From: JADJNW01 sp964517175
GTDB lineage: Bacteria > Bacteroidota > Bacteroidia > Chitinophagales > Saprospiraceae
Assembly: GCA_964517175.1 (NCBI GenBank)
Contig: CAZFBU010000078.1
Coordinates: 1 to 20,641, forward strand
Length of the DNA stretch: 20,641 bases
Direction: 5' to 3'
Shown piece by piece: positions 1-7,165 of the stretch. A program made the translations under genes and the position numbers. The notes beneath the pieces are model-generated. The model saw only the letters and a list, made by a program, of their open reading frames with translations, searched no databases and was not told the origin of the DNA. Each line of letters starts with the position of its first letter. Positions within the stretch are counted from its first letter, which is position 1.

Positions 1-20
1 AACTTTCAAATTGTAAAAAA

Positions 21-545
21 ATGGCGGAAGAATTAATAAACAGAGTGGCAAACAGCGGATTGATTACCTTAAATCTGGAAGAGTTTTTCCCGAAAGGTGA
101 AATCGTAAAATTCGACCTAAAGGATTATCTGTACATGGAGTTGATCCTGAAGGAAAAAGACTTTCGGGCGGCGCTTAAGGAGCATGACTGGTCGCAATAC
201 GACGGCAAAATCCTGTTGGTTTATTGTTCAACCGATGCCATTATCCCGGTGTGGGCGTACATGCTCGTGACCGCTTACGCCACGCCGCACGCCGCGGACA
301 TTTTCCAGGGCGACGCCGAAGCATACTACAAAGCCGCTTTCGCGAAAGCCCTCGCCGATCTTGACGCGACGCAATACGAGCAGCAGCGCATCGTCATCAA
401 AGGTTGCAGCGATAAGCCTGTGCCGGCGGCCGCTTACATGGAGTTGACGCGCAAGCTCCAACCTTACGCCCAAAGTATCATGTATGGCGAGCCTTGCTCG
501 ACGGTGCCGATCTTCAAGCGCCCGCGCGTCGTGCAGAAGTCCTAA
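21..545 (+). CDS. DUF2480 family protein
   Basis: 174-aa soluble protein that I recognise as the DUF2480 family, a Bacteroidota group of about this length with no established biochemical role. There is no signal peptide or membrane segment, so it should be cytoplasmic. The N-terminal part carries the family-like opening (MAEELINRVANSGL) and an acidic, aromatic stretch. The middle contains VYCSTDAIIPVWAYML, and the C-terminal third has KGCSDKPVPAAAYMELT and a conserved-looking GEPCSTVPIFKR tail with one Cys. It starts 20 bases from the window edge with an A-rich leader and no Shine-Dalgarno site, as is normal in this phylum, so its promoter is out of view. The stop codon overlaps the stop of the convergent reductase gene by 4 bp. 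Family assignment is from memory of the sequence pattern; the function is unknown. Confidence 0.85.
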   Translation: MAEELINRVANSGLITLNLEEFFPKGEIVKFDLKDYLYMELILKEKDFRAALKEHDWSQYDGKILLVYCSTDAIIPVWAYMLVTAYATPHAADIFQGDAEAYYKAAFAKALADLDATQYEQQRIVIKGCSDKPVPAAAYMELTRKLQPYAQSIMYGEPCSTVPIFKRPRVVQKS

Positions 546-1531
546 GCTATCTCCGGCTTGTGCTGCTTTTTCAGGATGTTTTCCACGATTACATCACCGT
601 GATCGCGCGTATTTTCAATGAATAGCTTGCTGGTGTTCATGCCTGCACAAACAACGCCGGCGAGATAAACATTGGGTAGGGTCGTTTCCAGTGTTTCCGG
701 ATTATGCAACGGGATGCGCGGTTGTTCCGCCGGGATTTCCAGCCCCAGGCGCTCCAGAAAGGCATAATTGGGCAGGTAGCCCGTCATCGCCAGCACAAAA
801 TCATTCGCAATAGTAAATGCGCCATTCGGGCCTTCGAGTACGACCTCGCGTGGGCGAATTTCCCGGACATTTGTATTAAAATAAGCTTGAATACTACCTT
901 CTTTGATGCGGTTCTCGATATTCGGACGAATCCAATATTTCACCCTCGGATAAATCTCGCTTTCGCGAATCGCCATCGTCACTTCCGCACCTTTGTAGAA
1001 GGTTTCCAGCGCTACGTCGCAGGCGGAATTGGCCGCGCCAACGACCAGCACTTTCTGCCCGACGTAAACGTGCGCATCATCGTAGTAATGCTTCACTTTC
1101 GGCAAATCTTCCCCCGGAACATTAAGCAGCCGGGGCGTATCATAAAAACCAATAGAAACGACGACCGAATCGGTGATATATTCCTCTTTGGATGTCTTCA
1201 AATAATAACCATCTTCATTGGCAGCAGGCTTCATTTGCAAGACCTCTTCGTAGAGATTGATCTTCAGTTTCCACTTATCGGCAATGCGGCGATAGTACTC
1301 CAGCGCTTCGCGGCGGGTAGGTTTGTCGCCGTGCGAAACAAAAGGCGTGTCGCCGATTTCCAGCAACCGGGAGGTGGAAAAGAAAGTCATATTGATCGGA
1401 AAATTATAGATAGAATTTGCCAGAACGCCTTTTTCCAGCACCACATAATTCAATCCTGCTTTTTCCGCAGAAATAGCGCAACTCAATCCTGTCGGACCTG
1501 CACCGATGATGATCAGATCGTATTTTTTCAT
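542..1531 (-). CDS. ypdA: YpdA-family FAD/NAD(P)-dependent reductase, putative bacillithiol disulfide reductase
   Basis: 329-aa flavoprotein of the thioredoxin-reductase-like YpdA (Bdr) family, which reduces bacillithiol disulfide with NADPH in Bacillota. The FAD-binding GAGPTG motif is at residues 10-15, directly after a beta strand (YDLIIIG). A second dinucleotide-binding motif, GAANSACDVA, lies near residues 165-175 and should hold NADPH. The family-typical NFPINMTFFSTS segment follows the first domain, and LAGVVCAG lies near the C-terminus. There is no CxxC redox pair, as expected for YpdA and unlike TrxB. S. aureus YpdA is reported to need Cys14 in the FAD motif; this protein has Thr14 and a Cys at 18. 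Length is normal. It converges on the DUF2480 gene with a 4-bp overlap. Whether this organism makes bacillithiol cannot be seen here, so the substrate is inferred. Confidence 0.85.
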   Translation of the reverse strand: MKKYDLIIIGAGPTGLSCAISAEKAGLNYVVLEKGVLANSIYNFPINMTFFSTSRLLEIGDTPFVSHGDKPTRREALEYYRRIADKWKLKINLYEEVLQMKPAANEDGYYLKTSKEEYITDSVVVSIGFYDTPRLLNVPGEDLPKVKHYYDDAHVYVGQKVLVVGAANSACDVALETFYKGAEVTMAIRESEIYPRVKYWIRPNIENRIKEGSIQAYFNTNVREIRPREVVLEGPNGAFTIANDFVLAMTGYLPNYAFLERLGLEIPAEQPRIPLHNPETLETTLPNVYLAGVVCAGMNTSKLFIENTRDHGDVIVENILKKQHKPEIA

Positions 1532-1593
1532 CGCTAATACACATTTTCAATCAGAAAAAAATTAACCAATAGGCTAACGGAAGAAGTCGGTAT

Positions 1594-3507
1594 TTAGTTC
1601 TGTGGTTTGAGCAATGGTGGCAGAATTTCCAGGAGTTCTTCACTGTGCGGGGGCGTGGCGACGCAAGCATAAGCGCCTGCCTTTGCAATGTGCATCCGAT
1701 ATTGGGGGTCGGTTTTGTGCAGCATGGCAACGATGGGCGTACCGTTGATAGCCTTGACTCTCCGAATCGTTTCGACGCCATTGTATTCTGTGTTATTATC
1801 TATGGACAATCGCGTATCAATGATAGCCACATGGTAATGCTGCTGCTTAATTTCATCCAGCGCGTCGCGCAAATTATGGGTTGCGTAAATTTCCACGCCC
1901 TCGAAGTGCGTTTGCATTTTTTGCCGAATTGAGAACTGAACGATGGAATCCCGAACGGCGATGAGCACTTTGGGCTGGGCGGTGGCGGTCGCATCCATAG
2001 TGAGGCGGGGCAAGCGCACCGGCACCGATATTTGGAGCGCATTGTCTTTGGTGAATGCGACGACTCCTTTCATCACGCCGATGGCACTGGCAAGCGCAGC
2101 GAGCACATTTGCCTTTTCGTCTTTAGGCGATTGGGATATTCCTTTTTTCAAATAGCGCTGAATGCTACCGAAAACATGGCGCAAATCAGCAGTTGCAGCA
2201 ATATTCACGGATTCGGAAAGCTTGAAAACCAACCAGTATTGCTCTCTTTGAAGATGGAAATCGATGTGCAGTTTTCGATTGGCAGTTCTTTGTTGTTTAA
2301 GTTGTAACAATTTGGTTATCAGGATAAAAAGTGTTGCGCTATTGGCTTCTATTTCAGATGGAACCTCTTTCTGCCATGTGATTTCCGGGTCATCCATTTT
2401 ACGGTCAGACGGTCTGATCGTTGGAAAATCGTTTAAAAGAAATAGCCAGTCGTGCAGATGGATCAGGTCGTCATCGAAAGGTGTTGGCGGCGAATGGGCG
2501 GCCGTGTAATGGAGTTGGTCGAGAATAATTTCGAGCAAACCCCCGAATTTTCCCTGCCACTCCGGAAAATTGGATGTTTCGCTCTTCGTCAGTTTTTGCA
2601 CAGCACGGAGCGCCTCCAGTACTTCAGATACAGGTCGCATGATAGTATCTTTATTGCGCGGCGATGGCTTAGCGGGTGGCGTACTGCTGGATAAAGGCGA
2701 AGGATAGCGGGTTCTTTGCTCGGTGATATCCTGAACGGAGCCGATTAGTTTGATACCGTCATCAACCGGTTGCAATTTACAGCGCAGGCACAGGTGTTTG
2801 ATATGTTTGCCATTGATAATAGCCCGGTGCTCCAGGATAAGCGTCTGTCCGCTTTCATTTGACCGGCGCATCACGTTTCGGAAAAATGCTTCGACCTCCT
2901 GCCGGTCTTCCCCATATACAATATCAAGGTAGTCCTGGAGTTTTGGTTCCGGCAGGCTATGGGGCGAGTACGCGAGCATTTGGTAGGTATGCGTGTCCCA
3001 TTGCATGGCATCGCCGACGATGTCCATCTGCCAACTGCCAATTTTATTGATGCAAAGCAGGTTCTGAAGCGCGTCTTTGGTTTGCTCTATGGACCACACT
3101 CTGGTGCGCAGTTCGCTCTGGCTCTCAAAGCGAAGCAGTGCATGCTGAACGGCACGCCGGAGTTGTTCGTTGGTAAACTTATCTTTTATCAGGTAATCCT
3201 GAGCGCCGGCGCGAAGGGCTTGAACTCGGAGTTTTTCGTTTTCATTGCGGGTAAGTACAATGACGGGTTTGTCGGGTATGGCTTCAAACAGGGCGCGGAT
3301 GGATTGGGGTCCGGATGTGTCCATCAAACCCAGGTCGAGCAACACCAGCCGGACGTTTTCGCCCTCGGTATTGCGCAGAATATCCAGCCCCTGCTGCAGC
3401 GAATGAGCCCGGGTGATTTTGGTTGCTACCGGATAGTATGCATGCAGAATATCCTTTATTTGCTCCACATACTGGTCATCATCCTCTATATGAAGAAATT
3501 CTTGCAT
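1594..3507 (-). CDS. Receiver-PAS-degenerate histidine kinase-receiver signalling protein
   Basis: 637-aa cytoplasmic signalling protein. Residues 1-125 form an intact receiver domain: acidic triad D9-D11, phospho-acceptor Asp58 in LVLLDLGL, Thr86, and Lys108 in DYLIKDK. Residues about 145-265 look like a PAS domain ending in the usual GSVQDITEQ exit. After a Pro/Ser-rich linker, 290-500 has the outline of a histidine kinase core: a helical pair, then a region ending in ASAIGVMKGVVAF and ISVPVRLP, which parallels the usual GLGLAI..MGG...F.LPL ending. No phospho-accepting H-box, N-box Asn or glycine-rich ATP lid is visible. Residues 513-632 are a second receiver with Asp564, but VRD replaces the acidic pair and the KP lysine is missing. 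I chose ATG at 3507 over an in-frame TTG at 3531. It lies 41 bp after the single-domain regulator on the same strand, probably one operon. Confidence 0.8.
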   Translation of the reverse strand: MQEFLHIEDDDQYVEQIKDILHAYYPVATKITRAHSLQQGLDILRNTEGENVRLVLLDLGLMDTSGPQSIRALFEAIPDKPVIVLTRNENEKLRVQALRAGAQDYLIKDKFTNEQLRRAVQHALLRFESQSELRTRVWSIEQTKDALQNLLCINKIGSWQMDIVGDAMQWDTHTYQMLAYSPHSLPEPKLQDYLDIVYGEDRQEVEAFFRNVMRRSNESGQTLILEHRAIINGKHIKHLCLRCKLQPVDDGIKLIGSVQDITEQRTRYPSPLSSSTPPAKPSPRNKDTIMRPVSEVLEALRAVQKLTKSETSNFPEWQGKFGGLLEIILDQLHYTAAHSPPTPFDDDLIHLHDWLFLLNDFPTIRPSDRKMDDPEITWQKEVPSEIEANSATLFILITKLLQLKQQRTANRKLHIDFHLQREQYWLVFKLSESVNIAATADLRHVFGSIQRYLKKGISQSPKDEKANVLAALASAIGVMKGVVAFTKDNALQISVPVRLPRLTMDATATAQPKVLIAVRDSIVQFSIRQKMQTHFEGVEIYATHNLRDALDEIKQQHYHVAIIDTRLSIDNNTEYNGVETIRRVKAINGTPIVAMLHKTDPQYRMHIAKAGAYACVATPPHSEELLEILPPLLKPQN

Positions 3508-3548
3508 TGTGTAAATTGTTTTTGCGTGCAATCTTCAGTTTGCTTATC

Positions 3549-3983
3549 TCAGGTAACGGTACTAGGCAACAATACAGTATGGAGCCAGAATTTTTCAATG
3601 GTCTTTATTTTTTCAAAAAAAGAATCAATGTCCATCGGCTTCACGATGTAGCAATTGGCATGAAGGCTGTAGCTCTCCATGACGTCCTTGCCAGCACTGG
3701 AAGTCGAAAGAATAATAACCGGTACTTTTCTCAGCCTGCTATCAGATTTGATTTCCCGCAGAAGGCTTTTGCCATCCCATCCGGGCAGGTTGAGATCAAG
3801 CATGATTAAATCTGGCAGAACACCCTTATCGCCGCGCAAAAAATCCAGCGCCTCCAGGGCATTGGAAACGACTTTGATCTGAACGGGGGCGTTGCATTGC
3901 TTGAATGCTTCCACCGTCAGCTCAACGTCTGCCGGGTTATCTTCCACCAACAGGACGTTGAAGAGGCTTTTGAAATTCTCCAC
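3549..3983 (-). CDS. Single-domain response regulator (CheY/Rcp1-like)
   Basis: 144-aa stand-alone receiver domain without a DNA-binding output. The fold markers are all present: acidic pair E14-D15 in LLVEDNPADVELT, phospho-acceptor Asp63 in MLDLNLPGWDG, Ser93/Thr94 in VIILST, and Lys115 in IVKPMD. The VEDNPADVELT opening and the LNLPGWDG loop resemble Rcp1-type regulators, which are often paired with phytochrome or hybrid sensor kinases. It should relay phosphate or act by protein contact. The start is GTG at 3981-3983: there is an in-frame TAA 15 bases upstream and no ATG before the first strand. The leader is very A/T rich. The next gene on the strand, the receiver-PAS-pseudokinase protein, begins 41 bp downstream, so the two are probably co-transcribed and could exchange phosphate with a kinase encoded elsewhere. 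Confidence 0.9.
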   Translation of the reverse strand: MENFKSLFNVLLVEDNPADVELTVEAFKQCNAPVQIKVVSNALEALDFLRGDKGVLPDLIMLDLNLPGWDGKSLLREIKSDSRLRKVPVIILSTSSAGKDVMESYSLHANCYIVKPMDIDSFFEKIKTIEKFWLHTVLLPSTVT

Positions 3984-4094
3984 GTAAATTATTAATTATT
4001 GTAATTATATTGCGCGCATCACATATGCACGATCGGTAATTGGGGGATGTGTTGTGTTTATTTTGGCAAAATATTGGCTACAAATATAATAAAT

Positions 4095-5072
4095 ATGTTA
4101 AGACTTTCCGAAATTCAGGCTATTTTTGATGAATATTTGCAACAGCAGCAATTCACCCGGTCGCCTCGGGAGTTGTACGAGCCGATCCACTACATTCTGC
4201 AGATTGGTGGCAAACGACTGCGCCCGGCGCTGTCGCTTCTGGGTACTCAGATATTCGATGCCCCCGTCACCCACAGCCTGCCAGTGGCGTATGCTATAGA
4301 AATTTTTCACAATTTTACACTTATGCACGACGACATCATGGACGAAGCCCCCTTGCGTCGCGGCAAACCCACCGTGCACCACCAGTATGACGTCAATACC
4401 GGTATTTTGAGCGGCGATGTGATGCTGATTTATGCCTATGAATACATTCTGAAAACAGAAAACGAAGCCCTGCATGCAAAGCTGATCCGGGCTTTCAACA
4501 AAGTAGCGATTGAGGTGTGTGAGGGTCAGCAAATGGATATGAACTTCGAGCGCCGAAACGACGTGACCATCCCGGAATACCTGCGCATGATCGAGTATAA
4601 AACGGCGGCGCTGATCGGCGGCGCGCTGGAAATGGGTGCGCTGATCGGCGGTGCAGATACAGCAGAAGCGACACTGCTGGCGGAATTTGGCAGAAATGCG
4701 GGCATTGCTTTCCAATTGCAGGATGACTACCTCGACGCCTTCGGCGAACCCGACAAAGTGGGTAAAAAACCGGGAGGCGACATCATTCAAAACAAAAAAA
4801 CCTACCTGATAATCAAGGCATTGGAAATTGCTGACGCCACTAAACGGGAGGAACTGCAGCGCCTTATGTTGTCCACGCCCACCAACGAACAGGATAAAAT
4901 AGATCGCGTGATTGGGCTGCTGCACACTCTGCAAATTCCCAGACTGCTGGAAGAAGCAAAACAAACCTACATGCAGCGCGCACAGGATAGCCTTCGCAAA
5001 GTGGGTGGGTCAGCGGAGTCGAAAGCCATGCTGCTGGAACTGGCGGATAAGCTGGCAAATCGCGATTTTTGA
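4095..5072 (+). CDS. Polyprenyl (geranylgeranyl/farnesyl-type) diphosphate synthase
   Basis: 325-aa trans-isoprenyl diphosphate synthase that condenses isopentenyl diphosphate onto an allylic primer for quinone, carotenoid or undecaprenyl-precursor supply. The substrate-binding GGKRLRP motif is at 38-44. The first Asp-rich motif DDIMD is at 79-83, followed by the usual APLRRGKPTVH. The GQQMD segment is at 144-148, and the second Asp-rich motif DDYLD is at 210-214, followed by GKKPGGDIIQNKKTYL. The first motif lacks the two-residue insertion of typical bacterial FPP synthases, and Phe74 sits five residues before it; by the published chain-length rules this fits a C15-C20 product, which is inference. 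I chose ATG at 4095 because the protein then begins with the normal MLRLSEIQ helix; an in-frame ATG at 4047 would add 16 unlikely residues. Its upstream AT-rich region is shared with the divergent regulator gene. Confidence 0.88.
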   Translation: MLRLSEIQAIFDEYLQQQQFTRSPRELYEPIHYILQIGGKRLRPALSLLGTQIFDAPVTHSLPVAYAIEIFHNFTLMHDDIMDEAPLRRGKPTVHHQYDVNTGILSGDVMLIYAYEYILKTENEALHAKLIRAFNKVAIEVCEGQQMDMNFERRNDVTIPEYLRMIEYKTAALIGGALEMGALIGGADTAEATLLAEFGRNAGIAFQLQDDYLDAFGEPDKVGKKPGGDIIQNKKTYLIIKALEIADATKREELQRLMLSTPTNEQDKIDRVIGLLHTLQIPRLLEEAKQTYMQRAQDSLRKVGGSAESKAMLLELADKLANRDF

Positions 5073-5359
5073 ATGCTTCGCCTAAAAAAGTAAAAAGGAG
5101 CAACCACCAAAGCGGTTACCCCTCACACTATGAAACACTATATTTTATTTGTAAAGCTTGTTTCTATATCAGAAAAATGTACTATTGGAAAGCACATGAT
5201 TTTCAATGCCTAAAGTTAGAAACTTATTTGATTTTTTACAAATAATTTTTTTTTAAATCTCTGTATTTGGTTCACAATTCATTCCTGTTTAACACTTGAT
5301 TACTTATCTTGCAAAAGCCATGCCAATTGCGCATAACAACCTGAAAGCAAATCTCTAAC
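5073..5359. other. Intergenic region without a recognisable gene
   Basis: This 287-bp AT-rich spacer separates the polyprenyl synthase gene from the AI-2E family gene. I see no hairpin with a T-tract, no tRNA and no credible promoter pair. The only open frame is a 27-codon ATG frame at 5130 with no supporting features. Confidence 0.5.
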
Positions 5360-6448
5360 ATGGAAAACCAAGTATATACCCGTGATCGGATCGTTTCATT
5401 TTTGATTGGCGCTGTGGTCATTGGTTTCATTTTCTGGCTGCTGTATTCGCTTCAGCCGGTGCTGCTGCCGTTTTTTCTGGCGCTGCTGGCGGCATACCTC
5501 ACCGACCCGATGGTAAACTGGATACAACGTTTGTTGAAAAATCGCGCACTGGCTGTAATGATAACCCTCCTGCTCCTGCTACTCGTCGTCAGTATTTTTT
5601 TACTGATACTCATTCCGGCTACGGTCAAAGAATTCAACAAGTTCATCCAGTTGATAACCCGCTACGCCAGCGAGCTCAACCTGCCGGAAGCAGAAATACG
5701 CGCCTGGATTGAAAAAATACAACAACAGCTTCAGGAAATCGACTACACCAGCGTGGCCAGTCAAAGTGGCGTGAGCGATGCCGTGAACCAGGCGCTCGTT
5801 TTTCTCAGTGGTATCTTATCCAATGTGTTCAGCCTGCTCGGCACCCTGCTGGTGGCAGTGACCTTTCTGCTGTACTTCGTTTTTATCCTGCTGGACTACG
5901 AGCGGCTCATCAATAGCTGGCAGCAGTACATCCCGGTGAAGTACCGCGAAACGATCGTCACACTCGTCGGTGATGTGGAATCCGGTATGAATGCCTACTT
6001 CAAGGCACAGAGCAAGATTGTATTTATAGTCGCCATTCTCTTTGCCGTTGGCTTCAAGCTCATTGGTTTGCCGATGGGCATTTTGCTGGGGCTGTTCGTT
6101 GGTTTGCTCAATTATGTGCCTTACCTGCAGAATGTCGGCTTTATTCCGGCGGGCTTCCTGGCAGTGCTGCATTCTATGGAAACCGGGCAAAGCCTCTGGC
6201 TGATTCTCGTGCTGGTGCTGGTCGTTTTCAGCGTCGTACAACTGATTCAGGATGCCTTCCTCACGCCAAAGATCATGGGCAATATGACCGGGCTAAACCC
6301 TGCGATCATGCTGCTGGCATTGTCGGTCTGGGGCTACTGGCTCGGCATAATCGGACTTATTATTGCATTGCCAATGACAACACTGATGATCGCCTACTAC
6401 CGGCAAATCATATTGAAAGAGGAGCCGCAAACCGAAGAAAACGAGTAA
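5360..6448 (+). CDS. AI-2E family (PerM/YdiK-type) membrane transporter
   Basis: 362-aa polytopic inner-membrane protein. The family (AI-2E exporter/PerM/UPF0118) includes proteins proposed to move autoinducer-2 or to act as Na+/H+ antiporters, so the substrate cannot be set from sequence. Hydrophobic segments lie at about 12-50 (two helices), 62-87, 145-182, 213-262 and 275-350. Between the second and third groups is an amphipathic soluble part (about 88-145). The family hallmarks are visible: GLFVGLLNYVPYLQNVGFIPA-like sequence near 250 and DAFLTPKIMGNMTGLNP near 300, followed by the last helices around WGYWLGIIGLIIALPM. The tail is short and acidic (EEPQTEENE). Length is normal for the family. 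It begins 287 bp after the prenyl synthase, so it probably has its own promoter, though I could not identify one. A weak terminator-like hairpin follows. Confidence 0.88.
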   Translation: MENQVYTRDRIVSFLIGAVVIGFIFWLLYSLQPVLLPFFLALLAAYLTDPMVNWIQRLLKNRALAVMITLLLLLLVVSIFLLILIPATVKEFNKFIQLITRYASELNLPEAEIRAWIEKIQQQLQEIDYTSVASQSGVSDAVNQALVFLSGILSNVFSLLGTLLVAVTFLLYFVFILLDYERLINSWQQYIPVKYRETIVTLVGDVESGMNAYFKAQSKIVFIVAILFAVGFKLIGLPMGILLGLFVGLLNYVPYLQNVGFIPAGFLAVLHSMETGQSLWLILVLVLVVFSVVQLIQDAFLTPKIMGNMTGLNPAIMLLALSVWGYWLGIIGLIIALPMTTLMIAYYRQIILKEEPQTEENE

Positions 6449-6453
6449 AATGA

Positions 6454-6482
6454 AGTTTCCGCAAACTCTTTTTCACTTTTTT
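6454..6482 (+). terminator. Weak intrinsic terminator candidate after the AI-2E gene
   Basis: The hairpin AGTTT-CCGC-AAACT (6454-6467) begins six bases after the stop codon and is followed by CTTTTTCACTTTTTT. The 5-bp stem is short, so the T-rich tail is the stronger part of the evidence. Confidence 0.35.
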
Positions 6483-6550
6483 ACACTATCCAAAGCAGCA
6501 ATTCCAAAGTGTAGTACGTTATACAAAATGATATACATACGCTTTGGCAG

Positions 6551-6582
6551 GTTGGATATATGACGCATTTCGATTACCTTTG
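6551..6582 (+). promoter_or_regulatory. Bacteroidota-type promoter for the ECF sigma factor gene
   Basis: A GTTG -33 element at 6551-6554 is followed by a 20-bp spacer and a perfect TAnnTTTG -7 element (TACCTTTG, 6575-6582). Transcription should start near 6588, about ten bases before the ATG at 6599. This is the housekeeping sigma form, so the operon appears to have a basal promoter rather than relying only on the factor it encodes. Confidence 0.7.
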
Positions 6583-6598
6583 ACAAAAGGTCTGATAC

Positions 6599-7165
6599 AT
6601 GGATATTGCCTTGAACCTGCAACATGAAGAGAGGAATCTGATTAAAGCCTGCGTACGCCAGGAGCGTTGGGCGCAGCGTGTGCTGTATGAAGAATACTAC
6701 AGCAAAATGATGGGGGTGTGTCTTCGGTATTCCGACCGCGAAGAGGATGCGCTTGACATTTTGCACGAGGGTTTCATCAAAGTATTCAATAATATCGGCA
6801 AATACCAACCTGGCACTTCGCTTACTTCCTGGATACGGCGCATCATGGTGAATACGGCTATTGATTATTATCGAAAAAATATTCGCCGCCGTACGGAAGA
6901 TATTGAACAGGCTTATGATATCCGCTCAAACGACGCGGACGCCATCAGCCAGTGCAGCGAGAAGGAAATACTGGAAGCCATACAGCAACTGTCACCGGCC
7001 TATCGGACGGTTTTCAACTTGTATGTCATTGAAGGCTATTCGCACAGGGAAATTGCGGAAGCATTGGATATAACCGAGAGCACATCGCGCTCCAATTTGG
7101 TGAAAGCGCGGTTGAAATTACAAGAAATACTGACTTTGAGCAATTACGATCATGAAGAAGAGTAG
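6599..7165 (+). CDS. RNA polymerase ECF sigma factor (sigma-70 family)
   Basis: 188-aa sigma factor with only regions 2 and 4, the ECF layout. Region 2 spans about 18-96: ERWAQRVLYEEYYSKMMGVC, then DREEDALDILHEGFIKVFNNIGKY, then LTSWIRRIMVNTAIDYYRKNIRR. An acidic variable linker follows (about 97-120). Region 4 spans about 122-176, with LSPAYRTVFNLYVIEGYSHREIAE and the recognition helix in ESTSRSNLVKARLKL. It directs RNA polymerase to a specific regulon, which is unknown. The start ATG lies about ten bases from the predicted transcription start. Its last 14 bases overlap the next gene, which begins at 7152 in another frame, so the two are translationally coupled. In ECF operons this position is usually held by the anti-sigma factor, and the next product does start with an anti-sigma-like segment. 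Confidence 0.95.
   Translation: MDIALNLQHEERNLIKACVRQERWAQRVLYEEYYSKMMGVCLRYSDREEDALDILHEGFIKVFNNIGKYQPGTSLTSWIRRIMVNTAIDYYRKNIRRRTEDIEQAYDIRSNDADAISQCSEKEILEAIQQLSPAYRTVFNLYVIEGYSHREIAEALDITESTSRSNLVKARLKLQEILTLSNYDHEEE

Noticed and set aside
704..1537. Long plus-strand open frame opposite the YpdA-like gene, and similar long frames opposite the prenyl synthase, DPP-IV, sdhA and sdhB genes
   Set aside because: They mirror real genes in the opposite strand, and their translations are rich in His/Arg/Ala with no family pattern.
5130..5213. A 27-codon ATG frame in the spacer after the prenyl synthase gene
   Set aside because: It is short, lacks promoter or conservation evidence, and such frames are expected by chance in AT-rich DNA.
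6490..6547. Inverted repeat CCAAAGC / GCTTTGG upstream of the ECF sigma promoter
   Set aside because: Seven base pairs separated by 44 bases is within chance for a spacer of this size, and it does not resemble a known operator.
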